Source of the DNA: Erysipelotrichaceae bacterium
GTDB taxonomy: Bacteria; Bacillota_I; Bacilli_A; Erysipelotrichales; Erysipelotrichaceae
Direction of reading: 5' to 3'
Assembly (NCBI GenBank): GCA_012516665.1
Contig: JAAYWN010000150.1
Coordinates: 1-34,515 of the forward strand
DNA length: 34,515 nt
The position numbers and the translations under genes were made by a program. Shown here in pieces: positions 14,833 to 23,858 of this stretch. Every line of letters begins with the position of its first letter. Positions within the stretch are counted from its first letter, which is position 1. The notes beneath the pieces were generated by a model. That model worked only from the letters and a program-made list of their open reading frames with translations. It made no database searches and was not told the origin of the DNA.

Positions 14833-16488
14833 TTACTCAACAATGCTCTCAGCATAGAAAACAATAGATTCATATGGCCGCAGCGGCAGCTCATCCTCTG
14901 CTCTGCTGTCCTTATAATTCGACAGAAGGATCTGATACTGATGCAGATGCGGAATCTCAATCTCTGTTATTTTTCCATAGAAGTTGTTGATCACGATCAG
15001 CGATTCCCGTCCGAGTCTTCTTTCATAGGCAAAGACAGACTGATTTTCTGCCAGCAGCGGAACATAGATCCCATCCTGAATGATCTTCATCCTTTTCCGC
15101 AGGGCGATCAATTTCTGATAATGCGCGAAAACGGAATCAGGATCTTTCAGCACCTTCTTTACATTGATCTCTTCATAATTATCCGCCAAAGAAAGCCATG
15201 GTGTTCCTGACGTAAATCCCCCGTTCTTCTGATCATTCCAAGGCATCGGCGTTCTGCTGTTATCTCTGCTTCTTTCCTGAAGAATATGCAGGATCTCTTC
15301 CTTAGATCTGCCCTGTGACAGCAGAATATGATATATATTTCTGCTCTCTACATCCTTATATTGATCAATGCTACTGAAGTATGCATTCGTCATGCCGATT
15401 TCTTCCCCTTGATATACATATGGCGTCCCCCGCATCATATGGATCAAAGTTGCCAGCATCTTCGCTGATTCCTTCGGATACTTCTGGTCATCGCCAAAGC
15501 GCGACAGCGCCCGCGGCTGATCATGATTATTCAGGAACAATGCATTCCATGCATCTTTTTCCTGCATGCCGATCTGCCATTCATTCAGGATCTTTTTCAG
15601 TTCCATAAAATCAAATGGCATCAGTTCCCATTTTTTTTGGTCCTTATAATCTACTTTCAGATGATGAAAGCTGAATACCATATCCAGTTCATTGCTTGCA
15701 TGTCCAGCATATTCTGTACAGTTCTCAATAGAAGTACTGCTCATCTCACCAACGGTAAGATGCTGCGGATCTCGGCCAAAGGATTTCTTATTCAATTCCT
15801 GCAGATATTCATGAACATGCGGTCCATCTGTGTAAAACTGTCTGCCGTCAAAATGATGGGAATCATCTTCATAGGATCCTTTTGAGATCAGATTTACGAC
15901 ATCAAAGCGAAAGCCATGAACGCCCTTTTCTGACCAATAGCGAATGATATCTGCCATTTCATTTCTGACATCAGGGTTCTCCCAATTCAGATCAGCCTGC
16001 GTTACATCGAATAGATGCAGATACCACTCATCATACTTTGCCTCATATTCCCATGCCGATCCGCCAAATTTTGACTGCCAATTATTCGGCGGCTGATGAT
16101 CTGCCTTTCCTTTTTTCCAAATATAATAATTCTTATACTTCAGATCGCCAGCCAATGCCTTCTTGAACCATATATGCTCTGTAGATGTATGGTTGAACAC
16201 CATGTCCAGCATGATATCAATGCCTCTCGCTTTCGCCTGTGAACACAGCCGAAGGAAATCGTCCATTGTGCCATAACGCGGATCTATGCTGCGGTAATCC
16301 TGAACATCATACCCATTGTCTCGCTGCGGTGAAGGGAAAAAAGCATTCAGCCAAATGTAATCAATGCCAAGCTTTTTTAAATAATCCAGCTTAGAAATGA
16401 TGCCCGGAAGATCGCCCCAGCCATCTCCATTGGTATCACAAAATGATTTTGGATAGATCTGATATATTGTTTTCCCTTTAAAATCCAT
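14833..16488 (-). CDS. treC: Trehalose-6-phosphate hydrolase
   Basis: 551 residues from the ATG at 16488. A GTG nine bases upstream lies inside the GAGGTG ribosome site, so the ATG is preferred. GH13 family: the catalytic Asp is in GFRFDVVNLI (Asp196), the acid-base Glu in TVGEMSS (Glu248), and NNHDQPR carries His322/Asp323. HHLKVDY and the VGEMSSTSIENC region resemble TreC more than oligo-1,6-glucosidase. It splits imported trehalose-6-phosphate into glucose and glucose-6-phosphate in the cytoplasm. It follows treP after about 15 bp. An oligo-1,6-glucosidase role is a weaker alternative. Confidence 0.92.
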   Translation of the reverse strand: MDFKGKTIYQIYPKSFCDTNGDGWGDLPGIISKLDYLKKLGIDYIWLNAFFPSPQRDNGYDVQDYRSIDPRYGTMDDFLRLCSQAKARGIDIMLDMVFNHTSTEHIWFKKALAGDLKYKNYYIWKKGKADHQPPNNWQSKFGGSAWEYEAKYDEWYLHLFDVTQADLNWENPDVRNEMADIIRYWSEKGVHGFRFDVVNLISKGSYEDDSHHFDGRQFYTDGPHVHEYLQELNKKSFGRDPQHLTVGEMSSTSIENCTEYAGHASNELDMVFSFHHLKVDYKDQKKWELMPFDFMELKKILNEWQIGMQEKDAWNALFLNNHDQPRALSRFGDDQKYPKESAKMLATLIHMMRGTPYVYQGEEIGMTNAYFSSIDQYKDVESRNIYHILLSQGRSKEEILHILQERSRDNSRTPMPWNDQKNGGFTSGTPWLSLADNYEEINVKKVLKDPDSVFAHYQKLIALRKRMKIIQDGIYVPLLAENQSVFAYERRLGRESLIVINNFYGKITEIEIPHLHQYQILLSNYKDSRAEDELPLRPYESIVFYAESIVE

Positions 16489-16503
16489 CTTCTTCACCTC
16501 TGT

Positions 16504-18426
16504 TTATAAGACTTCAATCAATCCTGTTTCTTTTGCGGCTGTCTGCTGACCATCTCTCAATGAACGGATCTGTGTACCATCTGTAAAAATGATGGGAATG
16601 ACTGTTGATTTTCCTTTGCTTCGGATCAGTTTCAGATCAGCTTCTGCTAAAAGATCTCCCTGCTTAACATGATCTCCTTGTTTTACATGCATCTGAAAAC
16701 CTTCTCCATTTAATTCTACAGTATCAATACCTACATGGATCAGGACTTCTTTGCCGGAGGCTGTGCGTATTCCATAGGCATGCCCTGTCGGGAAAGCAAC
16801 AATGATCTCGCCCGTATAAGGTGCATAGATCTTTCCATCTGAAGGTTCAATGGCGATGCCATCGCCCATGGATCTGCTGGAAAAAGCCTTATCTGCAACT
16901 TCTGTTATAGGGATGATCTTTCCGCTGACTGGGCTGGCAAATTCTTCCTGTTTTTCAGCATCCGTATAAGCGATGCTTTTTTCTTTCGTTTCCACTGTCT
17001 CTGCTTCAAAGACATCACCTGTAGCAGCATTGATCTTTTTTCTGCCGATGATATATGTCAGGACAAATGGGACTGCCATAGCAATCACCATGGCCAGAGC
17101 AAATATCAGCATATACTGCGGAAAGATGGAAATGATGCCAGGAAGTCCGCCAACGCCGATAGAAGCCGCCTGAACGCCAAATCCTGTTGAAATAATACCA
17201 GCAATGCTTGAACCGATCATGGCACAGTAGAATGGGAAATGATATTTCAGGTTGACACCGAACATTGCTGGTTCTGTCACACCTAAATAGCAGGAGATCA
17301 TGGAAGGAATATTTACTTCCTGTGCTTTCGCATTCTTTTTCTGAAGGACGCTCATTGCCGCAACAGAAGACCCCTGGGCAATATTGGATAAAGCAATCAT
17401 CGGCCACAGCATGGTGCCGCCGGTCGAGTTGATCAGCTGCAGATCGATCGCATTTGACATATGATGCAGACCAGTAATGACCAAAGGAGCATACAGTAGG
17501 CCGAAGACAGCACCGAAGACAACTCTGAGATTTCCGGAAATGCCTGCCATAACAAAGGCAGATACCCATTCGCCAAGCTTCCAGCCAATTGGGCCTAGGA
17601 TAAAGTGAGCTGCAATCACTGCCAGCGTCAAGGAACAGAATGGAACAAGGATCATCTGCAGAACATTCGGTACGATCTTCTTAAAGAACCGTTCCAGATA
17701 TGCAAGTGAGAATGCCGCCAAAATAGCCGGAATGACCTGTGCCTGATAGCCGATCATTCGGAATGACGCAAAGCCAAAGTCCCATACATATTTTGGTGCC
17801 CATGCATCTGCTGCCATACCGGCAACACCATATGCATTGACCAACTGACCAGATACCAATGTCAAGCCAAGGACAATGCCAAGCATCTGTGTGCCGCCCA
17901 TCTTCTTCTGCACGCTCCAGCAAATACCGACAGGTATTCCTGTATGGAAGACCGCTTCTCCGATCAGCCACAGGAACTTATCCAGACCGAATAAGAAAGT
18001 ACCTTCCTGCAAGGCGACCGATGCTTCAAGAATATTGCGGAAACCTAAGATCAAGCCGCCGCATACGATAGCTGGGATCAATGGAGCAAATATCTCAGCA
18101 ATATTCGTCATTGCTTTTTCAAGCCACTTCTGATTGCTTTTGGCGGATTGCTTGGCTGCCTCTTTCGAGACCCCTTCGATCCCTGATACAGCCGTGAACT
18201 CATTGTAAAAAGCATCAACTTCATTGCCAATGATCACCTGGAACTGGCCAGCCTGCGTAAATGTTCCCTTGACACTTGCCAGATCTTCAATCTTTTTTAT
18301 ATCCGCTTTGGCTGGATCCACTAATACAAATCTCATTCTGGTAACGCAGTGCGAAACTGCGCTGATGTTTTGTTTACCGCCCACATAGGACAATAAGGAT
18401 GCCGCATCTTCTTTAAACTTTCCCAT
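16504..18426 (-). CDS. treP: PTS trehalose transporter, fused EIIB-EIIC-EIIA
   Basis: 640 residues. EIIB comes first (1-85) with phospho-Cys27 in SAVSHCVTRMRF. EIIC (about 105-460, ten or so helices) carries the sugar path. A glucose-type EIIA follows (about 490-625) with GHAYGIRTASG and the active-site His in VLIHVGIDTVEL. It imports trehalose as trehalose-6-phosphate, using phosphate relayed from HPr through the built-in EIIA. First gene of the tre operon with GGGGAGAG upstream and a strong promoter carrying two operators. Fused EIIA is common in Firmicute TreP but absent in enterobacterial TreB. Confidence 0.94.
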   Translation of the reverse strand: MGKFKEDAASLLSYVGGKQNISAVSHCVTRMRFVLVDPAKADIKKIEDLASVKGTFTQAGQFQVIIGNEVDAFYNEFTAVSGIEGVSKEAAKQSAKSNQKWLEKAMTNIAEIFAPLIPAIVCGGLILGFRNILEASVALQEGTFLFGLDKFLWLIGEAVFHTGIPVGICWSVQKKMGGTQMLGIVLGLTLVSGQLVNAYGVAGMAADAWAPKYVWDFGFASFRMIGYQAQVIPAILAAFSLAYLERFFKKIVPNVLQMILVPFCSLTLAVIAAHFILGPIGWKLGEWVSAFVMAGISGNLRVVFGAVFGLLYAPLVITGLHHMSNAIDLQLINSTGGTMLWPMIALSNIAQGSSVAAMSVLQKKNAKAQEVNIPSMISCYLGVTEPAMFGVNLKYHFPFYCAMIGSSIAGIISTGFGVQAASIGVGGLPGIISIFPQYMLIFALAMVIAMAVPFVLTYIIGRKKINAATGDVFEAETVETKEKSIAYTDAEKQEEFASPVSGKIIPITEVADKAFSSRSMGDGIAIEPSDGKIYAPYTGEIIVAFPTGHAYGIRTASGKEVLIHVGIDTVELNGEGFQMHVKQGDHVKQGDLLAEADLKLIRSKGKSTVIPIIFTDGTQIRSLRDGQQTAAKETGLIEVL

Positions 18427-18441
18427 ATACTCTCCCCTGTA

Positions 18442-18456
18442 CTTGTACGTACATGT
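18442..18456. promoter_or_regulatory. TreR operator, downstream copy
   Basis: Sequence CTTGTACGTACATGT, containing the palindrome TGTACGTACA. It sits downstream of the treP -10 and is identical to the copy at 18475-18489, 33 bp (about three helical turns) away. Assignment to TreR rests on position beside treR and treP. Confidence 0.75.
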
Positions 18457-18467
18457 ATAACAAATGC

Positions 18468-18496
18468 AGTATAGCTTGTACGTACATGTTTGTCAA
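18468..18496 (-). promoter_or_regulatory. treP promoter
   Basis: TTGACA (18491-18496), a 17-bp spacer and TATACT (18468-18473) form a near-consensus housekeeping promoter on the minus strand. The upstream operator (18475-18489) lies wholly inside the spacer, so a bound repressor would block polymerase. Confidence 0.85.
18475..18489. promoter_or_regulatory. TreR operator, promoter-spacer copy
   Basis: Second identical CTTGTACGTACATGT, placed between the -35 and -10 boxes of treP. Paired operators with helical phasing suggest cooperative binding by TreR. Confidence 0.78.
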
Positions 18497-18508
18497 CACC
18501 GCTTTTTC

Positions 18509-18539
18509 CAAAAAAAGTCCGCCGAAAACAGTGCGGGCC
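18509..18539 (-). terminator. weak terminator between treR and treP
   Basis: The minus strand shows GCCCGCA and GGCGGAC, an imperfect stem with two mismatches, followed by seven T. It could separate treR transcription from the strong treP promoter, allowing readthrough. Confidence 0.45.
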
Positions 18540-18544
18540 TCTGA

Positions 18545-19261
18545 TCATATACGATGGATTCTTCTGGCAAAGTCTTTAAATATGAACTTGTCTGGACGAT
18601 GTCTGGATGAAGTGAACTGAAAGATACGGGAATCATCTAAATATGTATATGATTCAACATTCACGACCATATCAAAGTTCTTCATATCCAGCAGCATGCG
18701 ATCTTCATTGGTCGCCATGGCACAGGTGATCTCTTTTTCAGCATAGGAGATCGGCAGATGCAGTTCATCTTCCAAATATGCATAAAGAGATTTTTTCATT
18801 TCTTTGGCCGGCAGATGAGGAATGATCTGTGCATTCAGAAAATCTGTATCTAAGATCACTGCTTCCCCATCAACAATACGCACTCTCTGCAGGACCCACA
18901 TATACTCATCAGCCGACAGGTGCAGGTTTTCCTGCATACGCGGATCTGGATGCATTTTTTCAAGCATGACTACCTGCGTTTTTACATTCTTTCCTAAGGA
19001 CGGCGCCAATTCATGAAAACTGACGACCCCGCTGAGCGGGAATTCAAACTGATTGATATCCAGCACAACAGATCCCTTTCCCTGTGCTTTCTGAATATAG
19101 CCATTCTGAGCTAACAGTGACAGTGATTTCCGCACCGTATCTCTGGATGCATCGTAGACCTGCATCAATTCATGTTCACCCGGAAGCATCTCTCCAGGGC
19201 GATATGTTTTATCTTCAATCTGACTGAGCAGTGTATTGTAAATATCCTGATATTTCGCCAT
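18545..19261 (-). CDS. treR: GntR-family trehalose operon repressor
   Basis: 238 residues with AAGGTG upstream. An N-terminal GntR winged helix (about 5-70) has the pattern YRPGEMLPGEHELMQVYDASRDTVRKSLSLLAQNG (family hallmark: PGE.LP.E.EL......SR.TVR..L..L...G). A UTRA effector domain follows (about 90-235). TreR proteins bind trehalose-6-phosphate and release their operators. Location upstream of treP on the same strand and the paired palindromes at the treP promoter support the name. Confidence 0.9.
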   Translation of the reverse strand: MAKYQDIYNTLLSQIEDKTYRPGEMLPGEHELMQVYDASRDTVRKSLSLLAQNGYIQKAQGKGSVVLDINQFEFPLSGVVSFHELAPSLGKNVKTQVVMLEKMHPDPRMQENLHLSADEYMWVLQRVRIVDGEAVILDTDFLNAQIIPHLPAKEMKKSLYAYLEDELHLPISYAEKEITCAMATNEDRMLLDMKNFDMVVNVESYTYLDDSRIFQFTSSRHRPDKFIFKDFARRIHRI

Positions 19262-19280
19262 TTTTTCACCTTATATGTCC

Positions 19281-19309
19281 ATTTTAGTGAGAATCATTCA
19301 TGAATGCAA
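19281..19309 (-). promoter_or_regulatory. treR promoter
   Basis: TTGCAT (19304-19309), a 17-bp spacer and TAAAAT (19281-19286). The spacer contains the palindrome ATTCATGAAT. No copy of the TreR operator is seen here, so treR may not be autoregulated by the same site. Confidence 0.6.
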
Positions 19310-19329
19310 TTCACTATATTTAACTAACT

Positions 19330-19910
19330 CTATTGAGAATTCTCCCACCTCTGCCGGCGGCGAGATGAATCAGCATATCTTTTTTCTTATCATATGAATA
19401 CTCACAGGGCTTATCGTTTTTTCTTCTAGAATCAATTGAACGCCACTGTTTTTTCCTGCATATTATATTCAGCAGTAAAACATATTTGTGGAGCATATAT
19501 GTTAGATCTGGACAATAATAATCATTCAGTGTCCTCGATGAATCATCACCTTATTTTGGTCGTCAAGTATCGTCGGTAAGTCAGCGATGATACTATTTCT
19601 CTCCGCTTGCGGGAAATCTTTGAATACATTGGGCATACATATAATATACACGTCGCTGAGTGGAACCATGATCAAGATCATATCCATGTGCTGTTCAAAG
19701 CTGAACCAAACAGTCAATTGTCGAAGTTCCTCAATGCATACAAATCAGCTGGCAGCCGTTTGATCAAGAAGGAGTTTCCTTGTAGGACAGGGACTGTCCG
19801 AACCTAAAGATTATGGACATCACGTAAGACGGAATAGTACAGAAATGTATTTATTCTGTGATGATGGCTGAAGCAAGAAGCTCCCACTTCTTAAGTGGCG
19901 GGCAATTCAC
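19330..19910 (+). mobile_element. Decayed IS200/IS605-type element
   Basis: The right end has the characteristic subterminal hairpin CCACTT-CTT-AAGTGG (19884-19898), preceded by GAAGCT and followed by GGGCAATTCAC; the element ends near 19910. A degenerate left-end structure (CTCCCACCTCTGCCGGCGGCG, given in part) lies near 19336-19356. Inside is a broken tnpA. No tnpB is present. The left boundary is approximate. The rest of the 19262-19498 gap is the treR promoter and this left end. Confidence 0.7.
19499..19807 (+). pseudogene. tnpA: Broken TnpA (Y1 transposase, IS200/IS605 family)
   Basis: Reading from the ATG at 19499 gives NNNHSVSSMNHHLILVVKYRR, then an in-frame TAA at 19577-19579. The same frame continues as VSDDTISLRLREIFEYIGH, HVAEWNHDQDHIHVLFKAEP and LNAYKSAGSRLIKKEFP. 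The HxH metal motif (DHIHVLF) is intact. After KKEFP the sequence diverges and stops at 19807, so the C-terminal catalytic tyrosine region appears lost. The protein is thus broken by a nonsense codon and by a 3' deletion or decay. Confidence 0.8.
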
Positions 19911-19911
19911 A

Positions 19912-19941
19912 TTGCCATCCTGCTGCATTCATTGATATAAT
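19912..19941 (+). promoter_or_regulatory. ABC-F gene promoter abutting the IS end
   Basis: TTGCCA (19912-19917), an 18-bp spacer and an extended -10, TGATATAAT (TATAAT at 19936-19941). The -35 starts within two bases of the inferred right end of the IS remnant. Confidence 0.6.
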
Positions 19942-19964
19942 GCCTCACGGAAACGAGAGAAAAC

Positions 19965-21518
19965 ATGAGCATATTGACCGTAGAGAACCTGCAGCAGAGC
20001 TTTGGCGATCGAGAGATCTTAAAGGATGTCTCCTTTCGCATGAATAAAGGAGAGCACATCGGCCTTGTTGGGGCCAATGGCGAAGGCAAATCGACTTTTC
20101 TGTCGATCGTTACCGGAAAACTGATCCCCGATGAAGGAACTATTGAATGGGCAAAGAATGTCAGATCTGGGTATCTTGACCAGCATGCCGTCCTGGCAAA
20201 AGGAAATACGATCAAAGATATACTGAACACTGCCTATGCACCTCTCTATGAAGCAGAGAAGCATATGAATGAACTGTATGCCGCATTGGCCGACGCTGAC
20301 AATGATATGGATGCACTGATGAATGAAGCCGGTGTGATCCAGGATCAGCTGAGCGCCCATGATTTCTATATGATCGATGCTAAGGAAGAAGAAGTGGCCA
20401 GAGCACTTGGCATTTATGATCTTGGCATGGACCGTGATGTCAGCGAACTGTCCGGCGGACAGCGGACAAAAGTCCTATTAGCCAAGCTTTTATTGGAAAA
20501 ACCGGATATTCTTTTATTAGATGAACCTACCAATTACTTAGACCAGGAACATATCTCCTGGCTCCAGCACTATCTGCAGGAATATGAAAACGCCTTTATC
20601 CTGATCTCTCATGACATTCCTTTTTTAAGCAGTGTGGTCAATGTCATCTATCATATGAATCAGGCAGAATTGACAAGATATGCCGGCACCTATGATCATT
20701 ATCTGGAAGTCTATGCTGTACAGAAAGCACAGAAAGAAGCTGCTTATGAAAGACAGCAGAAAGAAATTGCCGGTCTGAAAGATTTTGTCGCAAGAAATAA
20801 AGCAAGAGTTGCGACCAGGAACATGGCCATGTCCAGACAGAAGAAACTGGATAAGATGGATATCATTGAGCTCGAACAGGAAAAGCCAAGACCAGAGTTC
20901 CGTTTTTTGACCGCCCGTACCCCAGGAAGAGTTCTCTTTGAAGCCAATGATCTGGTGATCGGCTATGAAGAACCGCTTTCCAAGCCAATTCATTTTCTCA
21001 TGGAGAGAAAACAGCGGATCATTCTGAAAGGTGCCAACGGCATTGGCAAGACAACGCTTCTCAAATCCTTATTGGGATTGATCGAGCCGCTTTCAGGGAC
21101 CGTCGAACGCGATGAGTATTTAAATATCGGCTACTATGAGCAGGAAGTCTCACCCAAGAACGATCATACATGCCTGCAGGAGATCTGGGATGCCTTTCCT
21201 TCCTGGAGCCAGTATGAATGCCGCTGTGCATTAGCTAAGTGCGGTCTGACCGCTAAGCATATTGAAAGCTCTGTCAAAGTATTATCCGGCGGTGAGCAGG
21301 CAAAAGTACACCTATGCAAACTGATGAATGTACCTTCCAATATCTTAGTATTAGATGAACCTACCAATCACTTGGATATTGATGCCAAAGAAGAATTGAA
21401 GAAAGCCTTATCAGAATATACTGGCAGTATCTTGATGGTATGCCATGAACCAGAGTTCTATGAAGGCTTGGCAGATATCGTCATCGACTGTACAGAATGG
21501 ACAACAAAGATCATCTGA
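19965..21518 (+). CDS. ABC-F family ATPase (ribosome-associated type)
   Basis: 517 residues, two ATP-binding domains and no membrane segment. Domain 1: Walker A GANGEGKST (36-44), LSGGQ (162-166), Walker B LLLDEPTNYLD (Glu187). Domain 2: GANGIGKTT (356-364), LSGGE (440-444), LVLDEPTNHLD (Glu465). A charged, helical linker lies between (about 240-305), the ribosomal P-site-tRNA-interacting region in ABC-F proteins. The overall layout fits the YbiT/YkpA group. It probably acts on stalled ribosomes. Antibiotic protection is possible for ABC-F proteins but nothing here shows it. GAGAG lies upstream of the ATG. Confidence 0.88.
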   Translation: MSILTVENLQQSFGDREILKDVSFRMNKGEHIGLVGANGEGKSTFLSIVTGKLIPDEGTIEWAKNVRSGYLDQHAVLAKGNTIKDILNTAYAPLYEAEKHMNELYAALADADNDMDALMNEAGVIQDQLSAHDFYMIDAKEEEVARALGIYDLGMDRDVSELSGGQRTKVLLAKLLLEKPDILLLDEPTNYLDQEHISWLQHYLQEYENAFILISHDIPFLSSVVNVIYHMNQAELTRYAGTYDHYLEVYAVQKAQKEAAYERQQKEIAGLKDFVARNKARVATRNMAMSRQKKLDKMDIIELEQEKPRPEFRFLTARTPGRVLFEANDLVIGYEEPLSKPIHFLMERKQRIILKGANGIGKTTLLKSLLGLIEPLSGTVERDEYLNIGYYEQEVSPKNDHTCLQEIWDAFPSWSQYECRCALAKCGLTAKHIESSVKVLSGGEQAKVHLCKLMNVPSNILVLDEPTNHLDIDAKEELKKALSEYTGSILMVCHEPEFYEGLADIVIDCTEWTTKII

Positions 21519-21521
21519 AAA

Positions 21522-21551
21522 GCAAAAGACGAAAGATCTTTTGCCTTTTTT
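21522..21551 (+). terminator. intrinsic terminator after the ABC-F gene
   Basis: A perfect 8-bp stem, GCAAAAGA (21522-21529) with TCTTTTGC (21537-21544), followed by CTTTTTT. Confidence 0.88.
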
Positions 21552-21591
21552 CAGTATCTTCTATGGCAGCTCACATCCTGCTGTAAGAGAA

Positions 21592-22410
21592 TCAGATATT
21601 TCCTGGATATACATGCATTAGGTATTTCTCAGCAGTCATGCACAATGATCGTATCGTATCAGGATCTGTTGCTTTGATCTGATAGTGATATCTTGGGAAA
21701 TAGCGTGATATGTGCAGGACAATGCTTGGGTCTAAGGATGCCAGCCATTTTGCCTCTGCTTCTATAAATGCAATGGAATCATTCTTGCCAGGGATGATCA
21801 GTGATGTTACTTCAACATGGCATTGATCATAACAATAAGCAATCGTATCTTTAACAGTCTGATACTCTCCTTTCAGTTCATGATAGAATTCTGCATTGCC
21901 TTTCAGATCAATATTCATCGCATCTGTATAAGGCATCAGTTCCTTCAGTACGTTTTGTGATACACAGCCGTTGGTAACGAGAACGACTTTTTTATCCGTT
22001 CCCTTTAAGAGCTGGGCAGTATCTCGGATATACTCCCAAGAGATCATTGGCTCATTGTATGTAAAAGCGATGCCTAGATTTTCTCTCTGCGAAAGGATGA
22101 TCTTTGCCAGCTGGTCGGGGGATATTTCCCGATAATCCGCTGTTTCTTCATCGGCCATGGATATCATGGCATTCTGACAGAAGGGACAGGCAAGATTGCA
22201 GCCATAGCTTCCGACCGAAAGGATCATGGATCCCGAATAGAAATCCGCAAAAGGCTTCTTCTCTATTGGGTCCATTGCCAAGGAAGTGATCCTGCCATAG
22301 TTGGCACATGCATTGATGCCATGCCGATTCATTCTGGCTCTGCACATACCTGTCTTTCCTTCTTGGATATGACAATGATGCGGACAGATATCACAGATGA
22401 TCTCAGACAT
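21592..22410 (-). CDS. amrS: AmmeMemoRadiSam system radical SAM enzyme
   Basis: 272 residues with GAGG before the ATG. The radical SAM cluster motif is CNLACPFC (Cys71, Cys75, Cys78). An extra N-terminal Cys set (CDICPHHC plus CRARM: Cys6, 9, 13, 23) resembles the N-terminal domain of AmrS and pyruvate-formate-lyase-activase-like enzymes. GSYGCN and TNGCVSQNVL fit the fold. It overlaps the Memo-AMMECR1 gene by 8 bp, so the pair is co-translated. The family occurs across bacteria and archaea with AMMECR1 and Memo proteins; the reaction is not established to my knowledge. Confidence 0.9.
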   Translation of the reverse strand: MSEIICDICPHHCHIQEGKTGMCRARMNRHGINACANYGRITSLAMDPIEKKPFADFYSGSMILSVGSYGCNLACPFCQNAMISMADEETADYREISPDQLAKIILSQRENLGIAFTYNEPMISWEYIRDTAQLLKGTDKKVVLVTNGCVSQNVLKELMPYTDAMNIDLKGNAEFYHELKGEYQTVKDTIAYCYDQCHVEVTSLIIPGKNDSIAFIEAEAKWLASLDPSIVLHISRYFPRYHYQIKATDPDTIRSLCMTAEKYLMHVYPGNI

Positions 22411-23797
22411 GTCTTACAACCTCAAATCTCTGCATCTGAATGCCCTCTTCTTCTGGATCAATGTCTCCTTTATGACAGGCGATCCTGATCTGTTCTTCCA
22501 CAGTATCGACGCCCTCAAGGTTAGGCAGCAGCAGCCCTCTTCTGTCTCCTTTCGAGCAGATGACGCCATATCTTCTGACATCCAGCTCTTTTGGACTGGA
22601 GATATTTTCAATCTCTCCTAAGACATCTGCACTGATATGCAGATATGGCAGTTCTTTTTCTTCAATCGGTGTGAACCGAGGATCTCTTGTACTGGCGCTG
22701 ATCGCATTGGCAATGATCTCTGCAGCAATATTCATCTGTGTTGGGCAGATCGTACCGATGCATCCTCGCAGTTCTCCGTTTTCATGGATCGATACGAATA
22801 CGCCTGCTTTCTGCTGCAGCATTTCCGCCGGCAGATCCTCTGGAACATGGATCCTATGATGTTCTCGGATATAAGTTTCTAAAGATCTTCTGGCCAATTG
22901 GACATAGGGATCTTCCTTCTTCTTCTGTGCTTCGATCTTCTGTTCTTCTTTTTCTCTGAACTGATCCAGAAAGTTCCTGCTGTCATCTTTGCCATTTGCC
23001 GTATATTCGACAAAGCCATAGCCAACGCCAAGAGTTGCTTCATGCGAAAGTACTTTTGAAGTTACAGCTGTACGATCCAGTGCTCCTGCAAGGATGCAGA
23101 AAGAACGATGCCCGCACTCCATTGCCTTTTCCAAAAAGGCAGGATCATATGCAAGCAGGTTCATAAATTCCGCCTTGCCCATATCTTTCATGATTCTTTG
23201 ATCATACTGCGGCCCTTCCGGATGATATCCATAAGGACCATCTTCTTTTTCACAATGTGCCAGATCGCCGGAAGCGATCCAGGCAATTCTGCGGCCAAGC
23301 TTTTCTGCGACTGCCGCAATATGCATGCCCAATTCATAGTGCTTTGTCAAAGGAAGTCCGGAGATACCGATCCTGACGATCCTGACATGCGGCATTTCCT
23401 GCAATAGGAAATACAGCGGCACCATCGTGCCTTGATCCAGCATCCTGTCTCTGTCATATTCTGTGCCGCCGGGAAAATTGATCCTCTTCAGATATGCATT
23501 CAGTTCACATGTAAGCTCTTCATCATACGGGATATCAAAGGATACCTGCGGGGCATGATAGTTTGCAAAATCTCCATAAGCCCTTTTTCCTGAAGATATC
23601 ATGAAATAATCGGAATACATTGTGGCGTGCGGTGAAGTAATGATCACGGTATCCGGATGACATGCGGCAATGAACTTCGATGCTTCATGATAAGAAGCCA
23701 ATGTCTTTTCAATCTTTTTTTCCTCTCCTCTTCCAATCTCTTTGACCGCTACAGGAGGATGCGGTTCCATTACAGCACGAACGATCATCTCCAGCAC
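22403..23797 (-). CDS. Memo-AMMECR1 fusion protein (AmmeMemoRadiSam proteins B and A)
   Basis: 464 residues from a GTG at 23797 with AGGAG seven bases upstream; an ATG at 23788 is an alternative. The N-terminal half (about 1-265) is a Memo / class III extradiol-dioxygenase-like fold with candidate metal ligands His57 (SPHATMYSDYF) and His181 (SGDLAHC). A charged linker (EKEEQKIEAQKKKED, about 282-296) joins an AMMECR1 domain (297-464) with its hallmark LRGCIG (343-348). In many genomes the two parts are separate genes. It is the upstream partner of the radical SAM enzyme. No promoter was identified confidently in the 124-bp gap to hypA. Substrate unknown. Confidence 0.88.
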   Translation of the reverse strand: MLEMIVRAVMEPHPPVAVKEIGRGEEKKIEKTLASYHEASKFIAACHPDTVIITSPHATMYSDYFMISSGKRAYGDFANYHAPQVSFDIPYDEELTCELNAYLKRINFPGGTEYDRDRMLDQGTMVPLYFLLQEMPHVRIVRIGISGLPLTKHYELGMHIAAVAEKLGRRIAWIASGDLAHCEKEDGPYGYHPEGPQYDQRIMKDMGKAEFMNLLAYDPAFLEKAMECGHRSFCILAGALDRTAVTSKVLSHEATLGVGYGFVEYTANGKDDSRNFLDQFREKEEQKIEAQKKKEDPYVQLARRSLETYIREHHRIHVPEDLPAEMLQQKAGVFVSIHENGELRGCIGTICPTQMNIAAEIIANAISASTRDPRFTPIEEKELPYLHISADVLGEIENISSPKELDVRRYGVICSKGDRRGLLLPNLEGVDTVEEQIRIACHKGDIDPEEEGIQMQRFEVVRHV

Positions 23798-23858
23798 CTT
23801 CTTTCTCCTATCATTATAGCTTCATGGAACCGAAAGAAGGTCATGCAGAGACCAAATA

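Noticed and set aside
17015-17569. 184-codon open frame inside treP
   Set aside because: Out-of-frame shadow of the PTS EIIC domain, with no family match or start signal.
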